From: Marivita lacus | GTDB lineage: Bacteria > Pseudomonadota > Alphaproteobacteria > Rhodobacterales > Rhodobacteraceae | Length of the DNA stretch: 64,000 nucleotides | NCBI RefSeq assembly: GCF_014637725.1 | Contig: NZ_BMFC01000008.1 | Coordinates: 62,001-126,000 of the forward strand | Direction of reading: 5' to 3' | In this document: positions 8,334 through 16,670 of the stretch, piece after piece | How positions within the stretch are numbered: the stretch's first letter is position 1 | Layout: the number at the start of each line of letters is the position of its first letter | Made by a program: the position numbers and the translations under genes | Notes under the pieces: model-generated | Databases searched by the model: none | What the model was told of the DNA's origin: nothing | What the model saw: the letters and a program-made list of their open reading frames with translations, nothing else

Positions 8334-9330
8334 CGGTCATTACCTCCTTAGGTTGGTGTTTGCCTGTGGCATCGGCAAGACGACGGTCGATCCGCGCGCC
8401 CCAGCGGGCCTCACACCAGCCAAAGATCCCGTTGGCGCGGCTCATGACGACGGCGATCAGGATGACGCCCACGACAAGGTGCCAATAGGTTGTGACCGCG
8501 CTCAATTCGTGTTTCAGCATGACAAAGGCCGCAGCCCCCACCAGCGGGCCGACAAGCGTACCCAGACCGCCAAGGATGACGACGACAAGCGCCTCACCGG
8601 ATACAGTCCAGCTCAGCAATCCCGGCGAGATGTAAAGGATGTGCTGCGCCGCCAAAGCGCCCGCCAGACCCGCGATCATGCCGGACAGACCGAACACATC
8701 TGCCTTGACGCGCCACACTGTCAGACCAAGCGCGCGCATCCGCTGTTCGTTATGCATGACACCTGACAAGGACCGTCCCAGACCGGACCGCAGGATCAGG
8801 ACCGACGCGCCATAGACCGCGCCCAGAATGGCAAGGCAGAACAGCGCAAAGCTCCGGCTGTCATTCAGGTCTACGCCGATGATGCTCAGATCAAGGCGCG
8901 AAATGCCGCCCAACCCGTCATCCCCGCCGAAGGCCGGCGCCTCGAACACATAGGAATAGGCCATCTGCCCAAAGGCCAAGGTCGCCATGATGAAATAGAT
9001 GCCGTGGCTGCGCGAACAGATCGCGCCGATGACCCATGACGCGGCCCCGGTCAATGCAATGGCGCCCAGCATGGCCACGGATGGCGCGATGCCCACTTTG
9101 GTCGACAGCATCGCATAGGTATAGGCGCCCACCCCCATCAGCGCGCCATGGCAGAGCGACACCATGCCGCCAAAGCCTGCAACGATATCGAGCGCCAGAA
9201 CAAGCATGGCAAGGATCAGGATCTCGGTCAGGATTTCCAGCCCGAAATACTCGGCAGTGAACGCCTGGAACAGCGCGGCCGAGGCCAGCAGAACCAGAAC
9301 GGTATAGCGAAGTGCGGTATGACGAAACAT
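8326..9330 (-). CDS. livM: Branched-chain-type ABC transporter permease LivM
   Basis: This 334-residue polytopic membrane protein has many hydrophobic segments. LivM-type signatures include GFGGMVSLCHGALMGVGAYT and, near the C-terminus, SGEALVVVILGGLGTLVGPL, the ABC-ATPase contact loop. The start ATG at 9330 follows AAAGGAT. It lies four bases after livH and overlaps livG. Confidence 0.9.
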   Translation of the reverse strand: MFRHTALRYTVLVLLASAALFQAFTAEYFGLEILTEILILAMLVLALDIVAGFGGMVSLCHGALMGVGAYTYAMLSTKVGIAPSVAMLGAIALTGAASWVIGAICSRSHGIYFIMATLAFGQMAYSYVFEAPAFGGDDGLGGISRLDLSIIGVDLNDSRSFALFCLAILGAVYGASVLILRSGLGRSLSGVMHNEQRMRALGLTVWRVKADVFGLSGMIAGLAGALAAQHILYISPGLLSWTVSGEALVVVILGGLGTLVGPLVGAAAFVMLKHELSAVTTYWHLVVGVILIAVVMSRANGIFGWCEARWGARIDRRLADATGKHQPKEVMTDA

Positions 9331-9334
9331 GCGC

Positions 9335-10204
9335 TTATCCTTTCGCCGGGAAAAGGCCCACGGGCTTGATCACGAGGACCACAGCCAGCAAGGCATAGAT
9401 GAGAACCGAGGCCAGTTGCGGGGCCAGCACCGCGCCGAAGGTCTGCACGACGCCATAGATCAGCGATCCAGCGACAGCCCCCTTGAGAGATCCAAGCCCG
9501 CCGATCACGATGACGATCAGGGTCGGGATCAGGATTTGCAGTCCCATATCCGGCGTCACGCTCAGAAGCGGCGCGGCAACTGCCCCCGCGAGACCTGCAA
9601 GCGCGCAGCCGACACAGAAGACGACGAAGAAAAGTCGTTCGACATTGATGCCAAGGCACGCCGCCATCGCATCATTGTCGACGCCGGCACGGATCATCGC
9701 GCCGATCTGGGTGCGGCCGAGCACGAAGGCCAGCGCAGCAAGGATCATAAGACCCAACGCGATGATGAACAGTCGGTACGTCGGGTATTCGACGCCCAGA
9801 AACGCCAGTCGGCCCTCCAGCAGCGCGGGCACTTCGATGGCCAGCGCAAGATCGCCCCAGAAGATGCGTGTCAGGTCAAGCATCACGAAGATCAGCCCGA
9901 AGGTGACCAGAACCTGCGCCATCGGGCCGGATTTGCGCATCCGCTTGATGAGGCCGGAATAGAGCAGGATGCCGACCCCAGCCACTGCGACAGGCGCCAG
10001 AAAGAAGCCCATCCAGTAACCGCCGACTGCCGCCAGGGAGGCTGCGAAATACGCACCGAGCGCATAGAGCGACCCATGTGCAAGATTGACGAAATGCATC
10101 AGCCCGAAGATGACCGTCAGGCCGATGGAAAGAAGAAACAGAAGCATGGACAATTGCAGCGCGTTCAATGCCTGAAGTGTCCAGAAGCCAAGATCATGTG
10201 CCAT
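9335..10204 (-). CDS. livH: Branched-chain-type ABC transporter permease LivH
   Basis: The start at 10204 (MAHDLGFWTLQ) follows a GAGGAGGA ribosome site, giving 289 residues. An in-frame upstream extension runs through the attenuator hairpin and is not credible as protein. The protein is hydrophobic throughout and carries the LivH pattern FGLMHFVNLAHGSLYALGAY and the coupling loop VIVIGGLGSLKGAVAGS. It pairs with LivM. Confidence 0.92.
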   Translation of the reverse strand: MAHDLGFWTLQALNALQLSMLLFLLSIGLTVIFGLMHFVNLAHGSLYALGAYFAASLAAVGGYWMGFFLAPVAVAGVGILLYSGLIKRMRKSGPMAQVLVTFGLIFVMLDLTRIFWGDLALAIEVPALLEGRLAFLGVEYPTYRLFIIALGLMILAALAFVLGRTQIGAMIRAGVDNDAMAACLGINVERLFFVVFCVGCALAGLAGAVAAPLLSVTPDMGLQILIPTLIVIVIGGLGSLKGAVAGSLIYGVVQTFGAVLAPQLASVLIYALLAVVLVIKPVGLFPAKG

Positions 10205-10224
10205 GGGTAGTCCTCCTCGGAATG

Positions 10225-10251
10225 AAAACCCGGCCCCCAGAGGGGGCCGGG
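10225..10251 (-). terminator. Strong hairpin between livK and livH (partial terminator)
   Basis: On the minus strand a perfect 10-bp GC stem (plus-strand arms 10229-10238 and 10242-10251) is followed by four T residues. It stands just after the binding-protein gene and before the permease genes. Such hairpins commonly lower transporter transcripts relative to the abundant binding protein, or protect the upstream mRNA. The T run is short, so full termination is unlikely. Confidence 0.75.
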
Positions 10252-10260
10252 TCAGCAGGA

Positions 10261-11433
10261 TCAGTTGGAGACAGGCGCCATTTCGCAACCATTGACCGGA
10301 TCAGCTTCGGCAGGAAGCTGGGCCAGAACCGTCTGCGTCAAGCTGTTTTCGCCCGCAACGGTCTCGTAGACATAGATTGGCTGCACGACGTTGTTCGTCG
10401 CCGGGTCGATCGACAGCGTGCCGCGCGGACCTTCGAACTTGACCTCCCGCAGCGCGGTTGCCAGCGATGCGCGATCCGAAGCACCGGTCTTCGTCGCTTC
10501 GATCAATGCACGGGCTGCATCATACCCCTGAACCGCAAATTCCGAAGGCACACGACCGTTTGCCGCCGTAAAGGCTTCAGTAAAGGTGGCGTTGGCCGGG
10601 GTGTCGATGGTCGGGACGTAATGCAGCGCGGTGATCACACCTTCCGCGGCTGGGCCTTGAGCATTCACATAAAGCTGCGATGTCAGGAAACCGGAGCCAT
10701 AGAGCGGCAAGTCAGCCTTCAGGCCAAAGCTGTCATATTGCTTGACGAAGGAAATCGCTTCGCCCCCCGCGTAGAAGACGTAGACCGCATCCGCGCCGCT
10801 TGCCTTGGCTTGCGCAAGGTACGGACCAAAATCCTTCGTTTTCTGGAAGGGGGTGAACTCCTGTCCAACCACTTCGCCACCGGCAGCGGTAAAGCTTGCA
10901 GTGAAGGCGTCAATCATTTGGCGACCAGCAGCATAATCAGGGGCAAGCGTGTAGACCTTGCCAATGCCCTGCTCGTGCATCCAGCTGCCCATCGGGCGGT
11001 TGACCTGGCTGTTCGAGAAGGACATGCGCGTAATGAAGGGCGAACAATCAGCTCCGGTCGCTTCGTCATTGCCGGCATTGGCCACGATCAGCGGCACGCC
11101 TGCATCATGTACCATGTCGCGCACCGCGCCAAGCACGCCAGAACTGACGATACCGGCGATGACATCGACGTCATCTTGAAGGATCAGCTTCTTGGCCTTG
11201 CCAAGAGCGACCGGCGGTTTGACCTCGGTGTCTTCGCGGATGATTTCAAAGGTGGCGTCGGTCTCACCGGCGAACTGTTCAAGGGCGAGGTTGAAGCCCG
11301 CCTCGATCTCGTTGCCAAGGGCAGCATAGACGCCCGAGAACGGAAGCAGCAAACCGACTTTGATGTCTTCGGCAGCGGCAGGCATGGCAAAGCTGGTGGC
11401 GAGCCCGAGGGCCGCCAGGATTGCGCGTTTCAT
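10261..11433 (-). CDS. livK: Periplasmic substrate-binding protein of the Liv-type importer
   Basis: This 390-residue periplasmic-binding protein of the ABC type-I amide/branched-chain amino acid class has a Sec signal peptide (MKRAILAALGLATSFAMPAAAED, cleaved after AAA). The mature start IKVGLLLPFSGVYAALGNE is the standard LivK beta-strand, and TDATFEIIREDTEVKP is typical of this class. The start follows CTGGAGGAGATCC. It is the first liv gene after benD in the same direction. The substrate is probably an aromatic carboxylate, inferred from context. Confidence 0.9.
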   Translation of the reverse strand: MKRAILAALGLATSFAMPAAAEDIKVGLLLPFSGVYAALGNEIEAGFNLALEQFAGETDATFEIIREDTEVKPPVALGKAKKLILQDDVDVIAGIVSSGVLGAVRDMVHDAGVPLIVANAGNDEATGADCSPFITRMSFSNSQVNRPMGSWMHEQGIGKVYTLAPDYAAGRQMIDAFTASFTAAGGEVVGQEFTPFQKTKDFGPYLAQAKASGADAVYVFYAGGEAISFVKQYDSFGLKADLPLYGSGFLTSQLYVNAQGPAAEGVITALHYVPTIDTPANATFTEAFTAANGRVPSEFAVQGYDAARALIEATKTGASDRASLATALREVKFEGPRGTLSIDPATNNVVQPIYVYETVAGENSLTQTVLAQLPAEADPVNGCEMAPVSN

Positions 11434-11475
11434 GTTTGGATCTCCTCCAGTTGGTTGATGACCCCTCCTCAGGGC

Positions 11476-12255
11476 CTAGCCTAGATCGCCCCCACCCACC
11501 GGCACGGTCACGCCGGTGATGTAGGAGGCTTCGTCCGACGCAAGGAACAGGATCGGTCGTGCCTGCTCGTCGAGCGTTCCGTAACGTTTCATGAGCGAGG
11601 ACTGGATCGTCTGGTCGACGATGGTCTGGTACCAGTCTTGGCGTTGTTCTTCGGCCGCATTGGGGTTGCGCGGTGTGACACGCGGCGGGGCCTCGGTGCC
11701 GCCGGGGGCTGTGGCGACCACGCGAATGCCGCGTTCGGCCACTTCCCACGCCAGACTTGCCGTGATCGCGTTCACACCGCCCTTGGCCGCCGCGTAAGGC
11801 ACCCGGTTCAGGCCCCGCGTGGCGATGGAGGACACGTTGACGATCACGCCGCTTTGGCGCGGCAGCATCCGTTCGATGGCAGCCCGACAGCAATAGAGCG
11901 TCGGAAAGAGCGACCGGCGCACCTCAGCGTCGATCTGCTTCGGCTCGTAATGCTCGAACGGTTTGGCCCAGATCGTGCCACCGACGTTGTTGATCAAGAT
12001 GTCGATGCAGCCCCACATATCAACGGCCGTCTTCATCGCAGCTTCGCAGCCATCCCAGGTTTCAAGGTCGACAGACAGCGCGTCAGCCACACCACCCGTC
12101 GCGCGAATGGCACCGACAACCTCTTCCCGGGCATCAGAGCGATCCACGATCAGCACCTTTGCGCCTTCGGACGCGGCGCGTTCGGCCACGCGACGTCCGA
12201 TACCCTGCGCGGCACCGGTCACCACCATCACCTTGTTTTCGAAGCGGCGGGTCAT
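11476..12255 (-). CDS. benD: 1,6-dihydroxycyclohexa-2,4-diene-1-carboxylate dehydrogenase (benzoate diol dehydrogenase)
   Basis: This 259-residue short-chain dehydrogenase has the cofactor motif TGAAQGIG, the NNVGG strand and the catalytic YAAAK (Tyr-x3-Lys). It oxidises benzoate cis-diol with NAD and loss of CO2 to give catechol. The HYEPKQIDAEVRRSLFPTLYCCRAA region and the C-terminal segment before GGGDLG match the BenD/XylL group. Its start overlaps the benC stop by four bases (ATGA), and it follows benABC in the usual order. High confidence from family plus context. Confidence 0.93.
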   Translation of the reverse strand: MTRRFENKVMVVTGAAQGIGRRVAERAASEGAKVLIVDRSDAREEVVGAIRATGGVADALSVDLETWDGCEAAMKTAVDMWGCIDILINNVGGTIWAKPFEHYEPKQIDAEVRRSLFPTLYCCRAAIERMLPRQSGVIVNVSSIATRGLNRVPYAAAKGGVNAITASLAWEVAERGIRVVATAPGGTEAPPRVTPRNPNAAEEQRQDWYQTIVDQTIQSSLMKRYGTLDEQARPILFLASDEASYITGVTVPVGGGDLG

Positions 12256-13274
12256 GCGGCTTCGGCCTTTTCTTCTGTCGGGTTGAATTTCTCGTAGTGG
12301 AAATTCGCAGGCTCAACGCCCAGCTTGGCGAAATGCACGCGCACCGCGTCCACCATCGGCGGCGGGCCGCACAGATAGACATCGCAATCGCCGTCGTTCA
12401 GGTCTTCGGCGGTGACGTGATCGGTGACAAAGCCCTTGCGGTCATGCGCGTCGTCTTCGGCGGCAAGGATGGTGATGACCGTGACATTGCCGATCTTTTC
12501 AGCCATCGCGTTCACGCGGTCCAATTCCACAAGATCAGCGGCGCGGGTCACGGCATAGTAAAGCGTGATCGGATGATCCGACCCCTGCTTGGTCACCTGT
12601 TCCAGCATCGACAGGAACGGGGCAAGGCCCGTGCCCCCGGCGAGCCAAAGCTGCGGGCGCTCTATGGGGCGCAGGTAGAACGCACCCATCGGGCCGGTGA
12701 GCGTCACCGCGTCGCCCGGTTGCGCCCGGTCACCGAGGTAGCTGCTCATCACGCCGCCGGGCAGGTTGCGGATGAGGAAAGTCGCCTCGTCAGTACCCGG
12801 CGCCGAGGAAAACGAATAAGAGCGATGCGCGCCGGTGCCCGGAACGGTGACGTTCACATACTGCCCGGGCAGAAAGCCCATTGGCTTGGAGAGCCTCACG
12901 CGCAGGCCGAAGGATGTCCCAGACAGACGATCCACACCCAGAACTGCACCGTCAATTGCCTCCGGTGCCGTCTTGCAGACCGCCGAAGATGCCGGAACCC
13001 GCAGCACGCAGTCGCTTTCGGGGATCATCTGGCAAGTGAGGACATAGCCCTGTTCGGCTTCCTCATCGCTCATGGACTCGTCCATGTAGAATTCCAGCTC
13101 GTATGCGCCTTTCTCGGCGAAACACTTGCAGGTGCCGCAGACGCCATCGCGGCAATCCATCGGGAGGTTGATCTTCTGGCGGAAGGCGGCATCTGTCACC
13201 TTCTCGTCGTCATCACACTGGATGACGCGGGTGACGCCATCTTCGAAATTCAGGGCGATATTGTAGGTCGTCAT
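12252..13274 (-). CDS. benC: Benzoate 1,2-dioxygenase electron-transfer reductase
   Basis: This 340-residue reductase moves electrons from NADH to the BenAB oxygenase. Domains in order are an N-terminal plant-type 2Fe-2S ferredoxin (CRDGVCGTCKC with a fourth Cys in LTCQM, about residues 1-100), an FAD domain (RSYSFSSAP) and an NAD domain (GGTGLAPFLSML and CGPPPMVDAV). The length fits BenC (~336-340). The start follows GGGAGGAG. It is between benB and benD and overlaps benD. Confidence 0.95.
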   Translation of the reverse strand: MTTYNIALNFEDGVTRVIQCDDDEKVTDAAFRQKINLPMDCRDGVCGTCKCFAEKGAYELEFYMDESMSDEEAEQGYVLTCQMIPESDCVLRVPASSAVCKTAPEAIDGAVLGVDRLSGTSFGLRVRLSKPMGFLPGQYVNVTVPGTGAHRSYSFSSAPGTDEATFLIRNLPGGVMSSYLGDRAQPGDAVTLTGPMGAFYLRPIERPQLWLAGGTGLAPFLSMLEQVTKQGSDHPITLYYAVTRAADLVELDRVNAMAEKIGNVTVITILAAEDDAHDRKGFVTDHVTAEDLNDGDCDVYLCGPPPMVDAVRVHFAKLGVEPANFHYEKFNPTEEKAEAA

Positions 13275-13343
13275 GGCATGCTCCTCCCTTGGCCGCGCAC
13301 CTGACCCGGTGCGTGGAGGTTTCTTTGGTCCCTTGTCCTGGGA

Positions 13344-13871
13344 TCAGATGTGGTAGACGTCGATCACGTGGTGAATGTGATCGTTCTTGAGAACCACCTT
13401 CTTGTCGGTGATCAGCGGCTTCGGACCGCTTGTGTCGATCGTGTAGAACGACGTGCCCCAATGCTGGTCGGTCTTGGCATAGCGATAGCTCAGCGTCTGC
13501 CAGTTGAAGCGCAGCTTGATCTCGTGGCCGTCACGGCTCAGCACTTCGATACCCGACAGATAGTGATTGGTGCGCGGTTCCGGCAACGACGTGGCCGAAG
13601 ACCGGTCGGTCTTGATGCGGAACACGCGATCCTCGATCCCCTGCTTGTTCGGGTAGAACATCAGGGACATCTCGTTCTGCGGGTCTTCGGTCAGGGTGTC
13701 GTAATCGTCCCAGGCCGGCATCCAGAACGGGCAGTCCTTGTGATAGAAGGTCAGCCACGTGTCCCAGTCACGATCATCCAATGCGCGGGCCTCGGCGAAG
13801 AGGAAGGCCTGTAGTTGTTCGAAGCCCATCGTGGTTGCGGTTTCGGGGCGTTCAAGCGTTGCAATGGTCAT
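13344..13871 (-). CDS. benB: Benzoate 1,2-dioxygenase beta (small) subunit
   Basis: This 175-residue ring-hydroxylating dioxygenase beta subunit has a cone-shaped NTF2-like fold. It closely follows known BenB sequences, for example EARALDDRDWDTWLTFY, FYPNKQGIEDRVFRI, and the C-terminal DVYHI that ends BenB proteins. It has no cofactors and supports the alpha3beta3 oxygenase. The start follows GAGGAGGAAC. It is 12 bases after benA. Confidence 0.95.
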   Translation of the reverse strand: MTIATLERPETATTMGFEQLQAFLFAEARALDDRDWDTWLTFYHKDCPFWMPAWDDYDTLTEDPQNEMSLMFYPNKQGIEDRVFRIKTDRSSATSLPEPRTNHYLSGIEVLSRDGHEIKLRFNWQTLSYRYAKTDQHWGTSFYTIDTSGPKPLITDKKVVLKNDHIHHVIDVYHI

Positions 13872-13883
13872 TTTTGTTCCTCC

Positions 13884-15272
13884 TCATTCGGCCGCGACAG
13901 CGGCATTCGGGGCCGTTTCGCGTTCTTTGGCGATGGCGGCAGCCATGCGCTCGGACCAGTTGGTGTGCTGGATGACGAACAGGCCTTCATCCTCGGTGCG
14001 GGCACCGGACAGAACCGGGTTGATCCCCAGCGCCTTGGCATCCTCGTCCGGACCTTCAATCCACTGGGTCGCACCCCGTGTCAGGTCATTCCATTTGACG
14101 TGCGCCGCCCCTGCATAGCCGCGCTGGGTTGCCCGGAATTCCTCGGTGTCGTCCGGCGTCGCCATGCCGGAGGCGTTGAAGAAATCCTCGTACTGGCGGA
14201 TGCGGCGCGCGCGGGCTTCCTGGCTCTCGCCTTTGGGGGCAATGCAGTAGATCGTCACTTCGGTCTGATCGACGCTGATCGGACGGAACACGCGGATCTG
14301 GCTCGAGAACTGGTCCATCAGGAACACGTTGGGGTAAAGGCAGAGGTTGCGCAGAACACCGACCATCCAATCGGCTTTGGTCTTGCCGTGCTGCTCGGTC
14401 CATTCCGCAAGGCGTGGATAGTTCGGGCGGTTGGTCGGGTCGGCCCATTCGGTCCAGAGCAGGATGTGACCGTTATCATAGGCATGGAAGCCACCACGCT
14501 GCTTGGCCCATTTTGAGGCATCCGTCGCCTTGATGTCGTCTTCCTTGCCATCATCGGTCCGGTGCGCCGTGGTGGCGACGTAGTTCCAGTGCACGGCGGA
14601 CACGTGGTAGCCATCCGCGCCATTCTCGGCCTGGAGCTTCCAGTTGCCGTCATAGGTGTAGGTGGACGATCCGCGCAGCACTTCCAGCCCCTCGTCAGCC
14701 TGATCGACGATCATGTCGATCATGTGCTTCGCCTCGCCCAGATACTCCTCCAGCGGCTTCACATCGGCGCTCAGCGATCCGAACAGAAACCCACGGTAAT
14801 TCTCGAACTTGGCAACCTTGGTCAGGTCGTGGCTGCCGTCCTTGTTGAACTGCTCGGGATACCCCGCACCTTTGGGGTCCTTCACCTTGAGCAGCTTGCC
14901 GGTGTTGGAAAACGTCCAGCCGTGGAACGGGCAGGTAAAGGTCTTCTGGTTGCGTCGCTTGAAGCGGCAGAGCTGCGCGCCGCGGTGCGAACAGGCGTTG
15001 ACCAGCGCGTTCAGTTCACCATCCTTGTCGCGTGTGATGACAACAGGTGTGCGACCCATGGTCAGAGTGAAGTAATCGCCTGGGTTTGGGATCTGGCTTT
15101 CATGCGCCATGTAGATCCAGTTGCCTTCGAACACGTGCTTGATCTCGAGCTCGAACAGTTCTTCATCGGTAAAGATGTCCCGGCGGCACCGGAACACACC
15201 GTTTTCGGGATCGTCCTGAATGGCGCCGTCGACGCGGGCCTCGACTGCGTCGAGATGGGATTGGGTGAACAT
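13884..15272 (-). CDS. benA: Benzoate 1,2-dioxygenase alpha (large) subunit
   Basis: This 462-residue oxygenase alpha subunit converts benzoate plus O2 to the cis-1,2-diol. The Rieske ligands are Cys94, His96, Cys114 and His117 (NACSHRG ... FTCPFHGW). The mononuclear iron site is [15 protein letters not shown], with Asp220, His223 and His228. Long stretches such as [29 protein letters not shown] and [17 protein letters not shown] track Pseudomonas/Acinetobacter BenA, which makes benzoate the most likely substrate among the benzoate/toluate/anthranilate group. The start follows AGGAGGAGG. It is 64 bases after catB on the same strand. Confidence 0.96.
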   Translation of the reverse strand: MFTQSHLDAVEARVDGAIQDDPENGVFRCRRDIFTDEELFELEIKHVFEGNWIYMAHESQIPNPGDYFTLTMGRTPVVITRDKDGELNALVNACSHRGAQLCRFKRRNQKTFTCPFHGWTFSNTGKLLKVKDPKGAGYPEQFNKDGSHDLTKVAKFENYRGFLFGSLSADVKPLEEYLGEAKHMIDMIVDQADEGLEVLRGSSTYTYDGNWKLQAENGADGYHVSAVHWNYVATTAHRTDDGKEDDIKATDASKWAKQRGGFHAYDNGHILLWTEWADPTNRPNYPRLAEWTEQHGKTKADWMVGVLRNLCLYPNVFLMDQFSSQIRVFRPISVDQTEVTIYCIAPKGESQEARARRIRQYEDFFNASGMATPDDTEEFRATQRGYAGAAHVKWNDLTRGATQWIEGPDEDAKALGINPVLSGARTEDEGLFVIQHTNWSERMAAAIAKERETAPNAAVAAE

Positions 15273-15336
15273 CGGTCGTCCTCCTCCTGACTACCGCAAC
15301 TTTGCGTCACGGCTTGGTTTGATGTCGTGTCGCGGG

Positions 15337-16500
15337 TTATTCGCCAGCGACGGCTGTGATGGTTCTGCCGGTGTCACGGCGAAAGAATGCGATCTTGTCG
15401 GGGTCGAGCGCCGCACCGATGCCAACGCCTTTGGGGATCTGAACACAGAAATCGTGATAGGTGATCGGCTCCGCCAGAATGTCTTCGGTCAGCAGCAATG
15501 GGCCAAAGAACTCTGTGCCCCAGTCGAGTGTCTCGACAGTTGCGAAAAGTTGCAGCGCCGCAGCCGTGCCAAGCCCGGTTTCGAGCATTGTGCCCCCATA
15601 GAGGCCCAACCCGGCGGCTTCGGCGATGGCGACAACCTCAGACGCCCGCTTGAGGCCGCCCGATTGTGCCACTTTCACGGCGAACACATCTGCAGCGCGG
15701 GCCTTGGTCACGGCCAGCGCATCTTCCGGGCCGTTCAGTGCTTCGTCAGCCATCACGGCAATTTCGTAGCCGCTGGTCAATTCCGCCATCGCCCGGCGAT
15801 AGCGCGCCGGAACCGGCTGTTCGACCAGCTCGCATCCAGCGTCCTGAAGCCCTTTCAGACCCCAGCGCGCCTCCTGCAGCGACCAGGCGGTATTCACATC
15901 GACCCGCACGCTGGCGGCATCGCCTACGGCCTGCTTGATCCGGGCGACATGCGCCACGTCATCGCGCACCGACCGCTTGCCGATCTTCAGTTTGAAGATG
16001 TTGTGGCGGCGGATGTCGATCATCTGCTGCGCTTCGGCGATGTCGGTTTCGGAGTTGCCAGACGCCAGTGTCCACGCAACCGGCAGCTTGTCATGCACGG
16101 CACCGCCGAACAGATGTGCCACGGACACGCCCAGCCGCTTGCCCAACCCGTCCCAAAGTGCGATTTCGACGGCGGTCTTGGCGATGCGGTTTCCCTTGAC
16201 CAGCTTGTCGATCAGCTGGATCGCACCGTTCAGATTGTCCGCGTCCCGGCCCACCAGAGCAGGCGCGATATAGGTGTCGATGGCAGACTTGATGCCTTCG
16301 GGGCTTTCCGGCCCATAGCTCAGACCGCCGATTGTCGTGCCCTCGCCAATGCCGTCCGAGCCGTCGGAAAACCGGACGATGACCAGCACGGCAGTTTGCG
16401 TCCGCATTGTCGCCATGGAGAGCACATGTCCCCGGATGGTCGGAATATCGAGGATCATGGTTTCGATCTGGTCGATCTTGGTCACGGGGCTGTTCCACAT
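15337..16500 (-). CDS. catB: Muconate cycloisomerase
   Basis: With ATG at 16500 the product has 387 residues, matching CatB. The open frame extends 148 codons upstream, but that part crosses the dadA terminator and is not protein-like. The enzyme is in the enolase superfamily (muconate lactonising subgroup). Visible residues are the KLK of FKLKIGKRS, Asp of RVDVNTAW, Glu of LVEQPVP, Asp of MADEALN and Lys of AVKVAQSGG. The N-terminus IETMILDIPTIRGH and the C-terminal WGTEFFGPLLLTEDI are CatB-like. It turns cis,cis-muconate into muconolactone. It opens the ben operon, with an operator-like palindrome 62-77 bases upstream. No strong ribosome site was seen. Confidence 0.93.
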   Translation of the reverse strand: MWNSPVTKIDQIETMILDIPTIRGHVLSMATMRTQTAVLVIVRFSDGSDGIGEGTTIGGLSYGPESPEGIKSAIDTYIAPALVGRDADNLNGAIQLIDKLVKGNRIAKTAVEIALWDGLGKRLGVSVAHLFGGAVHDKLPVAWTLASGNSETDIAEAQQMIDIRRHNIFKLKIGKRSVRDDVAHVARIKQAVGDAASVRVDVNTAWSLQEARWGLKGLQDAGCELVEQPVPARYRRAMAELTSGYEIAVMADEALNGPEDALAVTKARAADVFAVKVAQSGGLKRASEVVAIAEAAGLGLYGGTMLETGLGTAAALQLFATVETLDWGTEFFGPLLLTEDILAEPITYHDFCVQIPKGVGIGAALDPDKIAFFRRDTGRTITAVAGE

Positions 16501-16561
16501 CTTGCAATTTCGTTGAGATGCAGACTGCCCGTTGGAAGCAGTTCCTGTCGATGATGGCCCA

Positions 16562-16577
16562 GGTCTTGGGTGATACC
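16562..16577 (-). promoter_or_regulatory. 16-bp operator upstream of catB-benABCD
   Basis: Read on the minus strand this is GGTATCACCCAAGACC, identical to the catA site (4880-4895) at 14 of 16 positions. It lies 62 bases before the catB start, between the upstream terminator and the gene, a normal place for a promoter-proximal operator. Confidence 0.6.
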
Positions 16578-16607
16578 CTGACGACGCACCACCGGTGTCG
16601 CCTGACA

Positions 16608-16642
16608 AAGAAAAAGGCGCCGCGAGCTGCGACGCCTTTTTT
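16608..16642 (-). terminator. Rho-independent terminator after the deaminating flavoprotein gene
   Basis: The minus strand shows AAAAGGCG...CGCCTTTTT with a GC-rich loop and a T run (plus-strand arms 16612-16619 and 16633-16640). It isolates the riboswitch-controlled gene from catB. It is nearly symmetrical and could work both ways. Confidence 0.8.
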
Positions 16643-16670
16643 GCCAAGCGGTAAAATCCTGTTTTCAGGG

